NCBI GenBank assembly: GCA_017549125.1
Contig: JAFYVL010000013.1
Span: forward strand, 1 to 39,599
DNA from: Oscillospiraceae bacterium
Lineage (GTDB): Bacteria; Bacillota; Clostridia; Oscillospirales; Oscillospiraceae
Length of the DNA stretch: 39,599 nucleotides
Direction of reading: 5' to 3'
In this document: positions 24,294-32,036 of the stretch, piece by piece
Layout: every line of letters starts with the position of its first letter
Position numbering within the stretch: position 1 is the first letter of the stretch
The notes under the pieces: generated by a model
Database searches by the model: none
What the model was told of the DNA's origin: nothing
What the model saw: the letters and a program-made list of their open reading frames with translations, nothing else
Position numbers and translations under genes: made by a program

Positions 24294-25118
24294 ATGAAAA
24301 AAATTATGATCCTATGTTTCGCTTTGGTATTACTCCTGTGTGCTTGCAGCAGCGAGACGCCCGACAAGGAGGAAACCAACCCGCCTACCTCTGTGGAGAC
24401 AAACGCTCCTACGCTGACCACGGAGCCTTCGGAGATTCCGGATACCACCGAGAATACCGAGACCCCAGAGGCCACGATCCCCGAAGCAACCAATGACCCC
24501 GGCAGCACCGGAAACAGCCAGCCTGCCACCGCACCCACCGAATCGGAAGAAGAAGGCTACATTATCCATATCCCTCTGGCAGACCAATCCATCTTCTTCG
24601 GTCCTACCTATGATTCCTATTTTGTAGGTGTTGTAGGTGTTGCCACCAACTACACCATTGTGGACGAAGCCACTGACCCGGAGGGCAACCTGTGGGGCAA
24701 GCTGAAATCCGGCCGTGGTTGGGTGGATCTGACAGAGATCCGTTCCGGCAAGCGGGAAGCCCATCCCTTTACGGTGAATCTTGCGGATAAGGCCATTTAC
24801 GAGGATCCCAACACCATGCATTGCTCCCAGACTAATCACGAGGCGGCCATCCAGATCGCCATTCGTCCTCTGGAAAAAATGACGAACTTTACCTTCTCCG
24901 ATTATTATCTGAACGGAGAGGAATTTGAGATCGGTGAGACCTATTTCACTGCCATAGAGATGGATGAGGATACACCTTTGGTGGTGGATCTGATGTTTAA
25001 CGGTGATTTCTCCATGTTCCTGATCACCTGTGTGGATGAGGAGGGCAATCCCCATAACTACCGCATCTACGAAAGCCAGAGAAATAACACCATTTGCATG
25101 GATGAGATAACCGCATAA
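24294..25118 (+). CDS. Secreted lipoprotein of unknown function
   Basis: This 274-residue protein begins with a lipoprotein signal: a Lys-rich start, a hydrophobic core and a lipobox LCAC with the modified Cys at residue 18. A linker of about 70 residues rich in Thr, Pro, Glu and Ser follows (about 20-90), typical of cell-wall-spanning stalks. The first part of the folded region (about 95-160; IHIPLADQSIFFGPTYDSYF ... GRGWVDLTEI) resembles a bacterial SH3-like fold; the rest is unrecognised. The start at 24294 fits GGAGGTGAG; the frame from 24198 would begin inside the family B repeat and hide the signal peptide. The gene has its own promoter and terminator. Confidence 0.85.
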   Translation: MKKIMILCFALVLLLCACSSETPDKEETNPPTSVETNAPTLTTEPSEIPDTTENTETPEATIPEATNDPGSTGNSQPATAPTESEEEGYIIHIPLADQSIFFGPTYDSYFVGVVGVATNYTIVDEATDPEGNLWGKLKSGRGWVDLTEIRSGKREAHPFTVNLADKAIYEDPNTMHCSQTNHEAAIQIAIRPLEKMTNFTFSDYYLNGEEFEIGETYFTAIEMDEDTPLVVDLMFNGDFSMFLITCVDEEGNPHNYRIYESQRNNTICMDEITA

Positions 25119-25129
25119 TCACACATACC

Positions 25130-25162
25130 CCCGGAGGCGGCCTTCGCCTCCGGGAAATTTTT
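25130..25162 (+). terminator. Rho-independent terminator after the lipoprotein gene
   Basis: A perfect 10-bp stem (CCCGGAGGCG, 25130-25139, with its complement at 25145-25154) closes a 5-base loop and is followed by AAATTTTT. Confidence 0.85.
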
Positions 25163-25182
25163 GTATACGGGTATTTTGCGCT

Positions 25183-25210
25183 TTGCTTTTTGCGCCTTTT
25201 ATGCTATACT
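25183..25210 (+). promoter_or_regulatory. Promoter of the redox membrane operon
   Basis: An extended -10 (TGC-TATACT, -10 at 25205-25210) with a weak TTGCTT -35 at 25183-25188 (16-base spacer), 33 bases before the ATG of the CxxC membrane protein. Confidence 0.6.
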
Positions 25211-25243
25211 ATCATAGATATTTTGTCTTATGGAGGCGAAACT

Positions 25244-25999
25244 ATGACTAGAAAGGGCATTCGGCAGATTTACAGTATTGTTTTGACCGTTTCTTTGATT
25301 CTGGCTGGCATCTGCTTAATGTATGCATGTTATCAGGTATATTCCACCGGCGGTGACCATCCCTACTCTGCAAAACGGGTGGCAGAGGCCTTTGCGCCCA
25401 TTGCCCCTGCGGTGTATGTGGCTTTGGGTCTGTCTCTGGTGAGTTTGTTCCTGCCCAAGGAAGAACAGCGCCGTAAAATCGAAAAGAATTACGAACTGAT
25501 GCTCCGGAAATTGCACCAGAAGCACGACGTATATGGCTGTGGCGACCAAAACCTGGTGCAGGCTATCGTAAATGAGCAACGCCGTCGCAAGAACAACCGG
25601 GTGATCACCTGGATTCTGCTGGGTCTGGGCTTCCTGGTGTCACTGATCTACAGCACCAATATGGAAAATATGGTGGCATCCAATTCCACCCCCAAGGTCA
25701 TGCATTTCGCCCTGGTGATGGGTGCTTGCTTTGCCGTACCCTTTGGTTTCGGCATCTATAGCGCCTATGCCCACAAGGCAAGCATTTGCAAGGAATTGGA
25801 ATTGATGAAGCTGGTGGCTGTGCCCAGAAGCACACCCCTGGTCATCACCAAGACCCAGCCCAAGTACATGGCTTATATCCCCTATGTGGGTATCGCTGTG
25901 GCTGTGCTGCTGATCCTGGTAGGTTATCTGGGCAACGGTCAAGCCGGTGTGCTGGCAAAGGCCGTGGAAATTTGTAAGGAATGCGTAGGAATCGGGTGA
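25244..25999 (+). CDS. Five-helix membrane protein ending in a CxxC motif
   Basis: This 251-residue protein has hydrophobic segments near residues 10-32, 50-70, 120-142, 150-175 and 210-232. It ends in LAKAVEICKECVGIG, a CxxC at about 245-248. That tail resembles the small clostridial CD1871A-type CXXC peptides, which I recall as separate short genes near 4Fe-4S and TlpA-like genes; here it is fused to a larger membrane protein. The next gene encodes exactly those partners, so a thiol or electron-relay role is likely. The start at 25244 fits GGAGG at 25232-25236. Confidence 0.7.
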   Translation: MTRKGIRQIYSIVLTVSLILAGICLMYACYQVYSTGGDHPYSAKRVAEAFAPIAPAVYVALGLSLVSLFLPKEEQRRKIEKNYELMLRKLHQKHDVYGCGDQNLVQAIVNEQRRRKNNRVITWILLGLGFLVSLIYSTNMENMVASNSTPKVMHFALVMGACFAVPFGFGIYSAYAHKASICKELELMKLVAVPRSTPLVITKTQPKYMAYIPYVGIAVAVLLILVGYLGNGQAGVLAKAVEICKECVGIG

Positions 26000-26004
26000 A
26001 TACT

Positions 26005-27495
26005 ATGTGGAATAAAATCAAAAAATGGCTTCCTACCAAGCGGAAGATCATGCAGCTGTATTTTGCGCTGCTGTTCAATGCCAATATTAAGGGCTATATT
26101 ACCGGCGCCAACGTGTTCCAGGGCAACTCCAAGACCATGTGCGTTCCGGGTATGAACTGTTACTCCTGCCCCGGCGCAGTGGGCGCTTGTCCTTTGGGTT
26201 CTTTGCAGGGCGCATTTACCGCCGGCAAGAGTACCCTGTTCTATGTGGCAGGTATTTTGCTATTGTACGGTCTTATGTTCGGCAGAATGATCTGCGGCTG
26301 GTTCTGTCCCTTTGGTCTGATCCAGGATCTTCTGCACAAGGTCAAGACCCCCAAGGTCAAAAAGAGCCCGGTGACCCGGCTACTGTCTTACTTAAAATAT
26401 GTGCTGTTGGTGTTCTTCGTGGTGATCATCCCTCTGATGTATGCCTTCAAGGACACCCCTCTGCCCGGTTTCTGTAAGTACATCTGTCCTGCCGGTACTT
26501 TCGAGGGCGGTATGCTCCAGCTTTCCCATAAGCTGGCAGGCAATATGTATTTCGGCTCTCTGGCCTACCTGTTTACCTGGAAATTCATGCTGATGGTCAG
26601 CATTCTGGTGGGCTGTATCTTTATTTTCCGTCTGTTCTGCCGTTTCATCTGCCCGCTGGGCGCATTATACGGCCTGTTTAACCGATTCTCCGTGTTTGGC
26701 ATTAAGGTGGACGATTCCAAGTGTACCCAATGCGGTCTGTGTGTCAGCCATTGTAAGGTGGACATTAAAACCGTGGGTGACCAGGAATGTATCAGCTGTG
26801 GTGAATGCGCCCAGGTGTGTCCCACCAAGGCCATTATCTGGAAAGGCCCTCGCATCTTCGTGAAGGATAACGAGATCCCCCAGAAGAAGAACAAGCAGCT
26901 GATCAGCCGCAGTATCGTGGCGATCATCATGGTAGCCGCCCTGGTGGGTGTGGGCATCTATGCCTGGAAGGAAGGCCCGGAGCTGCCCTCTGATCAGCCT
27001 GCTCAGCAGACCCAGGAAGGCGAAATTCCCTATGGCACCACCGTGGGTACTGCCTGCTATGGCGCAGATCTAGCCATCGCCAACAGCGAAACCATTACCC
27101 AGGAAACCGCAGACCCCACCCAGACCGGCAAGGTCACAGTGATCAATTTCTGGGGTACATGGTGCGGCCCTTGCGTGGCAGAATTGCCCTATTTTGACCA
27201 AATCGCCACGGAGTATGCCGATTCGGTCACGGTATTTGCGGTTCACTCTCTGATCGCCAACAACACCATGGCCGCCTTCATCAAGGAGCATTATCCCCAA
27301 AGCAATCTGATCTTCCTGTCGGACTTCGGCGAGAAGAACACCAGCGAATACTATAATATGCTCACCGGCGGTGTGAATGTGGGTTATCCCTACACGGTGA
27401 TTCTGGACGAAAACGGCATCATCACCCACACCTTCCTCAATTCCGTCCATTACGAGGATCTGCAGGCAGCGGTGGAAGCAAATTTAGCGAAATAA
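26005..27495 (+). CDS. Membrane polyferredoxin fused to a TlpA-like thioredoxin domain
   Basis: This 496-residue protein starts with a membrane part of four or five helices carrying cysteine motifs: CVPGMNCYSCPGAVGAC (46-62), CGWFCP (97-102), CKYICP (157-162) and CRFICP (212-217), as in NapH/YccM-type proteins. Two classic 4Fe-4S motifs follow (Cys240/243/246/250 and Cys262/265/268/272). A further helix (about 303-321) and a linker lead to a thioredoxin domain with WCGPC (Cys387, Cys390), probably outside the membrane. It could pass electrons from a cytoplasmic donor through Fe-S clusters to reduce extracytoplasmic disulfides, together with the upstream CxxC protein. ATG 26005 is preferred over an in-frame ATG at 25981 because GGGTGA lies just ahead of it. 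Confidence 0.9.
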   Translation: MWNKIKKWLPTKRKIMQLYFALLFNANIKGYITGANVFQGNSKTMCVPGMNCYSCPGAVGACPLGSLQGAFTAGKSTLFYVAGILLLYGLMFGRMICGWFCPFGLIQDLLHKVKTPKVKKSPVTRLLSYLKYVLLVFFVVIIPLMYAFKDTPLPGFCKYICPAGTFEGGMLQLSHKLAGNMYFGSLAYLFTWKFMLMVSILVGCIFIFRLFCRFICPLGALYGLFNRFSVFGIKVDDSKCTQCGLCVSHCKVDIKTVGDQECISCGECAQVCPTKAIIWKGPRIFVKDNEIPQKKNKQLISRSIVAIIMVAALVGVGIYAWKEGPELPSDQPAQQTQEGEIPYGTTVGTACYGADLAIANSETITQETADPTQTGKVTVINFWGTWCGPCVAELPYFDQIATEYADSVTVFAVHSLIANNTMAAFIKEHYPQSNLIFLSDFGEKNTSEYYNMLTGGVNVGYPYTVILDENGIITHTFLNSVHYEDLQAAVEANLAK

Positions 27496-27500
27496 GCACC

Positions 27501-27528
27501 AATCCCGGGGTTTCACCCCGGGATTTTT
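27501..27528 (+). terminator. Rho-independent terminator of the redox operon
   Basis: A perfect 10-bp stem (AATCCCGGGG, 27501-27510, with its complement at 27516-27525) closes a TTTCA loop, with T following. Confidence 0.85.
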
Positions 27529-27538
27529 CCATGCCTAA

Positions 27539-27685
27539 GCCTCCCCTGTAGGGGAGGTGCCCCGAAGGGGCGGAGGGGTGTGCAGATCTTGGTGTCCGAA
27601 CACCCCTCAGTCAGCTATCGCTGACAGCTCCCCTACGAGGGGAGCCAAAAAGCCGATTTTTGACAGCTCCCCTACGAGGGGAGCC
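27539..27685. repeat. Family A palindromic repeat, copy 5, with a duplicated right end
   Basis: A full unit (27539-27646, the reverse complement of the copy at 17061) is followed by AAAAAGCCGATTTTTGACAG and a second right end, AGCTCCCCTACGAGGGGAGCC. The joining words (AAAAATCGGCT, inverted) also occur at 35600-35610 in copy 6. Together with the next hairpin it fills most of the 27496-27822 gap; the remainder is A/T-rich and holds the U32 promoter. Confidence 0.82.
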
Positions 27686-27689
27686 AAGT

Positions 27690-27716
27690 GGGCCGATGTG
27701 GGCATCGGCCCCTACA
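27690..27716. repeat. Solo family-B-like end (hairpin plus CCCTACA)
   Basis: GGGCCGATGTGGGCATCGGCCC followed by CTACA. Read in reverse it begins TGTAGGGG and then a hairpin, exactly like a family B terminus, but no partner end is nearby. Confidence 0.6.
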
Positions 27717-27776
27717 CAAAACCAAGGAAATTTTTATGAATTTTACGCAATAGGGCTAGCGGTGGCATAGAAACTA

Positions 27777-27785
27777 TGTTATAAT
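27777..27785 (+). promoter_or_regulatory. Extended -10 promoter of the U32 peptidase gene
   Basis: TG-T-TATAAT (27777-27785) is a perfect extended -10, which can work without a good -35; none is visible upstream. The start ATG is 38 bases downstream. Confidence 0.6.
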
Positions 27786-27822
27786 GTTTGCGAGTATACC
27801 ATTAAATAAGAGGAATACCATT

Positions 27823-29904
27823 ATGTTAGAATTATTATCCCCTGCCGGGTCCATGGATGCCCTTCGGGCAGCTGTGCAAAATGGCGCTAATGCGGTCTAT
27901 TTGGGCTGCGGCAGCTTCAATGCACGGCAAGGTGCTAAGAACTTTACCATCCAGGCGCTGGCTGAGGCTGTGAAATATTGTCATATTCGTGGTGTAGCTG
28001 TGCATCTGACCTTGAACACCCTGGTTTCTGACAAGGAAACCGATGGTGTCTGCGAGTTGATCCGCAACGCCGCCAGCTACGGTGTGGATGCTTTCATCGT
28101 CCAGGATCTGGGTGTGGTGCAGCTGTGTCAGCAGATTGCGCCCCACATTCCCGTCCATGGCTCTACCCAGATGACCATCCACTCTCTGCCCGGTGTGCAG
28201 CTTTGCGCCGCATGGGGCTTGAGCCGTGTGGTGCTGAGCCGGGAACTGAGCAAGGAGGAAATCGCCTATATCACCGCCAACTCCCCCATTGAAATTGAGG
28301 TATTCGCCCATGGCGCATTGTGCATGGGCTATTCCGGTCAATGCTACCTGTCTGCCGCCATCGGTGGTCGCTCCGGCAACCGTGGTCGCTGCGCCCAGCC
28401 CTGCCGTCAGTGCTACGGCTACGGCCGTTTCCAGAATCAGTACCCCTTGAGTCTGAAGGACAACTGCCTGGTGACCCATTTGAAGGAACTGTCCGAAATG
28501 GGTGTGGCATCCTTGAAGCTGGAAGGCCGCATGAAGCGGGCTGAGTATGTGGCGGCGGTGACAGAAGTGTATCGCCGTGCCATCGACCAGGGTCATGTGA
28601 CCCAGGATATGGCCGAAAAGCTGTACACCGCCTTCAACCGTCAAGGCTTTACAGACGGTTACTATAAGGGTCAGACCGGCCCGAATATGTTTGGCTACCG
28701 GGATGAGCGTTCTGAGAATGCCACCTGGCTGAAGCAGATGCGCCAGACCTATGAGACTGTGGAAAATCCCTTAGTACCTGTGCAGTTTACGGTCACCGTT
28801 CGCAAAAATGAATTTACCTTGTCCGTGGTAGATCCGGAGGGTCATGTCTGCACGTTGCATGGTCCTGCCCCGGAGACCGCCCGTACCACTCCCATCATTG
28901 AAGAAGATCTCCAAAACCGCCTGTCCAAAACCGGCGGTACACCCTACCGCTGTGTGGGTGTGCAGGTAAATCTTGACCCGGGTCTGAGTCTGTCCGCCTC
29001 GGCGATCAACACCCTGCGCCGGGATGTTCTGAATCAGCTGACCGCCCAGCGGGCTCGGCACAACACCCCCAGCCTGGGTCGTCCTGAGAAGCTGGTGAAA
29101 TACCCCGATACCCGCAGTGCGCCGGTGCTGACCGTACAGGTCACCAATCGGGAGCAGATCACCGCCAAAATGCTGAAGATGAATCCTGCGGTACTGTATG
29201 TACCTTTGCATATTCTGGCGGAAATTCCCAATTTCACCGCCCAACTGGCGCAGCATGTGAATGTGTGCGCTGTGCTGCCCCGGATCGTCCATGACGGAGA
29301 GATTTCCCAGATGACCACCCATCTGCGTACCATCCGTGCCTTGGGTGTTCGGGAAGTGCTGGTAGGCAATCTGGGCTTGATGATCCCCGCCCGGGAATGC
29401 GGTATGCGTGTGCGTGGCGATTTCGGTCTGAATCTGTATAACTCCCGTGCCATGGCCGCCGCCAGAGAGCTGGAACTGCGGTCTGCATGCTTAAGTTTTG
29501 AAATGACCCTGCCCCAGATCCGGGATCTGAACAAGGCTGTCCCCTGTGAGATCCTGTGCTACGGCAGATTGCCCCTGATGGTCACGGAGAACTGTTTGAT
29601 CCGTGGCAAAACCGGTCAATGCTCCTGTCACTTAGCACCTGCCAAGCTGACGGACAAAACCGGTGCGGATTTCCCCATTATCCGGGACGGCAACAACTGC
29701 CGCAGTGTTCTGCTGAACGGCAAAAAGCTGTACTGGCTGGATCGCCGTGAGGATCTGAGCCACGTGGGTGTATGGGCAAACCGTATGTATTTCACCACCG
29801 AGAACCCCCGGGAGGTAGACCAGATCCTGGCCGCCTGGGAAAATCCCATGCCCTTCGATCCCGGCGCATGTACAAGAGGCCTGTACCTACGAGGTTTGGA
29901 TTAA
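27823..29904 (+). CDS. U32-family peptidase, RlhA-like
   Basis: This 693-residue protein starts MLELLSPAGSMDALRAAV, the conserved U32 barrel beginning. The family signature is EVFAHGALCMGYSGQCYLS (about 159-177), and Cys167, Cys174, Cys190 and Cys194 form the cluster known to bind Fe-S in related proteins. The long form with a C-terminal extension matches YhbU/RlhA-type proteins; RlhA is needed for hydroxylation of 23S rRNA C2501, while other members act in ubiquinone or tRNA modification. The exact reaction here is not provable from sequence. The start at 27823 fits AGAGGA at 27810-27815. Confidence 0.9.
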   Translation: MLELLSPAGSMDALRAAVQNGANAVYLGCGSFNARQGAKNFTIQALAEAVKYCHIRGVAVHLTLNTLVSDKETDGVCELIRNAASYGVDAFIVQDLGVVQLCQQIAPHIPVHGSTQMTIHSLPGVQLCAAWGLSRVVLSRELSKEEIAYITANSPIEIEVFAHGALCMGYSGQCYLSAAIGGRSGNRGRCAQPCRQCYGYGRFQNQYPLSLKDNCLVTHLKELSEMGVASLKLEGRMKRAEYVAAVTEVYRRAIDQGHVTQDMAEKLYTAFNRQGFTDGYYKGQTGPNMFGYRDERSENATWLKQMRQTYETVENPLVPVQFTVTVRKNEFTLSVVDPEGHVCTLHGPAPETARTTPIIEEDLQNRLSKTGGTPYRCVGVQVNLDPGLSLSASAINTLRRDVLNQLTAQRARHNTPSLGRPEKLVKYPDTRSAPVLTVQVTNREQITAKMLKMNPAVLYVPLHILAEIPNFTAQLAQHVNVCAVLPRIVHDGEISQMTTHLRTIRALGVREVLVGNLGLMIPARECGMRVRGDFGLNLYNSRAMAAARELELRSACLSFEMTLPQIRDLNKAVPCEILCYGRLPLMVTENCLIRGKTGQCSCHLAPAKLTDKTGADFPIIRDGNNCRSVLLNGKKLYWLDRREDLSHVGVWANRMYFTTENPREVDQILAAWENPMPFDPGACTRGLYLRGLD

Positions 29905-29922
29905 ACGGATCGTTATGACAAT

Positions 29923-30033
29923 CAAACTGAAAACTGATAACTAAAAACTATGGTATTTGCTATACCCGTATATTTCAATCCGTCGGCAAAGCCGACACAT
30001 TCGTTTTCAGTTTTTCGTTTTCAATTTTCAACT
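29923..30033. repeat. Family E palindromic element, copy 3
   Basis: The core (29952-29998), on the minus strand, is GTGTCGGCTTTGCCGACGG, then ATTGAAAT, then a TATACGGGTATA hairpin region ending ATACC. Arms are ACTGAAAACTGATAACTAAA on the left and CGTTTTCAGTTTTTCG plus TTTTCAATTTTCAACT on the right. It lies between the U32 gene and maf. Confidence 0.8.
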
Positions 30034-30064
30034 ATTCCATTTTGGAATCTGAAAGGAATGCTTT

Positions 30065-30625
30065 ATGGCTATCATTTTGGCATCCCAGTCGCCCAGGCGG
30101 CAGGAGCTTATGGGGCTTTTCCGGAAGCCCTTCACCGTACAGGTGGCAAATATCGACGAGAGCATGGATATGCAGGCAGATCCTGCCCGGGAAGTGGCCA
30201 GAGTCAGCGCCATGAAAGCCCGTGCCGTCCAGCGCCAAAAAGGTGATATTGTGATCGCTGCGGACACCATTGTGGTCTGCGACGGTCAGATCCTTGGCAA
30301 ACCCACCGATGAAGCCCACGCATTCCGGATGCTGCGGATGCTGTCGGGCAAGACCCACCAGGTCATGACCGGTCTGACCGTATTGAAAGACGAAACCATC
30401 GTGACCCACACCGAGGTCACGGATATCCGCTTCCGTCCTCTGTCTGATGCAGAGATCACGGACTATATTGCCACCAAAGACCCCATGGACAAAGCCGGAA
30501 GCTATGGCATCCAAAACGGTGCGGCTTTGTTTGTGGAGGGCATTACGGGAGACTATTTTAATGTGGTCGGTCTGCCGGTGTGCCGCCTGGGGCTTATTCT
30601 GAAAACCATGGAGGAAACGAAATGA
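30065..30625 (+). CDS. maf: Maf-family nucleotide pyrophosphatase
   Basis: This 186-residue protein hydrolyses non-canonical or modified nucleoside triphosphates to monophosphates and has been linked to septum formation. The N-terminal signature ASQSPRRQEL (about 6-15) is diagnostic, with further conserved blocks AADTIVV, LGKP and DKAGSYGIQ. It opens the cell-shape cluster, a common position in Firmicutes. AAAGGAA precedes the ATG. Its TGA overlaps the mreC ATG by four bases (ATGA), so the genes are coupled. Confidence 0.96.
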   Translation: MAIILASQSPRRQELMGLFRKPFTVQVANIDESMDMQADPAREVARVSAMKARAVQRQKGDIVIAADTIVVCDGQILGKPTDEAHAFRMLRMLSGKTHQVMTGLTVLKDETIVTHTEVTDIRFRPLSDAEITDYIATKDPMDKAGSYGIQNGAALFVEGITGDYFNVVGLPVCRLGLILKTMEETK

Positions 30626-31452
30626 AGTATTTTTTCACCCGACGCGTGAAGATAGTGCTGATCATTACAGTGCTATTGGCGGTGATCCTGGGTGTTCTGG
30701 GCAGCTTCACCGGCTTAGGCCTACCGAAAATGGTCGTCCAAGGTGTGCTGACTCCCATTCGTGCCGGTGTCAGTAAGCTGACCAGCAGCGCAGAGGATCT
30801 CTACGATTATATTTTCTCCTATGAGTCCATGGCCGCAGAAAATGAATCTCTCAAGCGCAAAATCTCCGAAATGGAGGATGCCGCCCGTCAAAAGGATGCC
30901 CTGTCTCAGGAAAACCAGCGGCTGCGTGCCCTTTTGGATCTGCGCACCGGTCACTACGACTACAAATTTACCGATGGCTACATTATCTCCTGGGATTCCG
31001 GAGATTGGTCCAACACCTTCACCATTAACCGTGGCTCCAGCTCCGGTATTGAAGTGAATATGTGTGCTGTCACCGCCAATGGCGAATTGGTGGGTCTGGT
31101 CAGCGAGGTTGGCCCTAATTACGCTGTGATCAAGAGCGTTTTGGACTCCTCCCTGGAAATTTCCGCCACCATTTCCGCCTCCGGCTACAATGGCATGGTC
31201 AAGGGTGGCTACACCTCCGATCTGCCCAATATGCTGCGGATGAATTATCTGGCCAGTAACGCCACCATCCACATCAACGACCAGGTGGTTACCACCGGTT
31301 CTACGGTATATCCCCGTGGCCTGGTGATCGGCAAGGTGGTGGATGCAGGCTATGACGATACCGGTGTTGCCAAGTACGCAATTCTGGAACCTGCGGTGGA
31401 TATTCAGGAGCTGGCGCAAGTCTTTATTATTACCGAGTACGATGTTGAGTGA
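30622..31452 (+). CDS. mreC: Rod-shape-determining protein MreC
   Basis: This 276-residue elongasome protein has one N-terminal transmembrane helix (about 10-30), a coiled-coil (about 68-110, rich in Glu, Lys, Asn and Leu) and a beta-rich extracellular domain containing GLVSEVGPNYAVIKSVLD and YPRGLVIGKVV, typical of MreC. It links cytoplasmic MreB to extracellular wall enzymes. The start at 30622 fits GAGGAA and overlaps the maf stop; the frame from 30580 lies within maf. The usual mreB is not next to it, so MreB must be encoded elsewhere. Confidence 0.95.
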   Translation: MKYFFTRRVKIVLIITVLLAVILGVLGSFTGLGLPKMVVQGVLTPIRAGVSKLTSSAEDLYDYIFSYESMAAENESLKRKISEMEDAARQKDALSQENQRLRALLDLRTGHYDYKFTDGYIISWDSGDWSNTFTINRGSSSGIEVNMCAVTANGELVGLVSEVGPNYAVIKSVLDSSLEISATISASGYNGMVKGGYTSDLPNMLRMNYLASNATIHINDQVVTTGSTVYPRGLVIGKVVDAGYDDTGVAKYAILEPAVDIQELAQVFIITEYDVE

Positions 31453-31457
31453 GGCTT

Positions 31458-32036
31458 ATGGCAAAAAAGTACGAATTTAAACAGGATAAGCAAGGCACCG
31501 GATTCTGGAGTAAGCTTTATGTGACCCCGAAACAACGGCGAACCATTTTGCGGTGGGCTTTGTATGCCTTTGTGATCATGGTGCTGTCCGTGGTGCAGGA
31601 TGTGATCCTGTGCCGAATCCAGATTTTCGGTGCTACCACCGATCTGGTTCCCTGCGGCATTGTGCTGATCTGTCTGGTGGAGGGTGTCCAGCGAGGATGC
31701 ATCTTTGCCTTGATGGCATCTTTGTTCCACCTGTTTTCCGGTGGCGCACCGGGGGTATATTCCATGGTGTTTATTACGGTACTGGCCGTGTACGGCTCTA
31801 TCTTCCGGGAATCCTTCCTGCAAGAAGGTTTCTGGGCGGCTTTGCTGTGCTGCGCCGGTGCAATGGTGCTGTATACCATGCTGAATTTTGCCATGGGACT
31901 CTTTTTGCAGCTGACCATTCCCAGCCGTGGTCTGGGCTTCCTGCTCACAGCGGTTATGACGCTGCCCATTGTCCCCATTGTGTACCCCATTTGCACGTCC
32001 ATCGCCCGTCTTGGAGGTGACATATGGAAAGAATAA
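31458..32036 (+). CDS. mreD: Rod-shape-determining protein MreD
   Basis: This membrane protein of about 192 residues has a basic N-terminus (about 1-33) and five hydrophobic segments. Its position between mreC and PBP2, together with the pattern AFVIMVLSVVQDVILCRI near the first helix and a TIPSRGLGFLLTAVMTLPIV end, identifies it as MreD, a poorly conserved family. Start: ATG 31458 is chosen, with GTGAGG just before it at short spacing; a GTG at 31449 overlapping the mreC stop is the alternative. It overlaps the PBP2 gene by 13 bases. Confidence 0.88.
   Translation: MAKKYEFKQDKQGTGFWSKLYVTPKQRRTILRWALYAFVIMVLSVVQDVILCRIQIFGATTDLVPCGIVLICLVEGVQRGCIFALMASLFHLFSGGAPGVYSMVFITVLAVYGSIFRESFLQEGFWAALLCCAGAMVLYTMLNFAMGLFLQLTIPSRGLGFLLTAVMTLPIVPIVYPICTSIARLGGDIWKE

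Noticed and set aside
27557-27739. Small proteins beginning MPRRGGGVCRSWCPNTPQ
   Set aside because: The same peptide is read from several family A repeats (here, 35597-35779, and within 16950-17225). It is a by-product of the palindromes, with no ribosome sites, so it should not be annotated as a gene.
31449-31457. GTG start for mreD overlapping the mreC stop
   Set aside because: Possible, but there is no ribosome site upstream of it, so ATG 31458 was preferred. The choice remains open.
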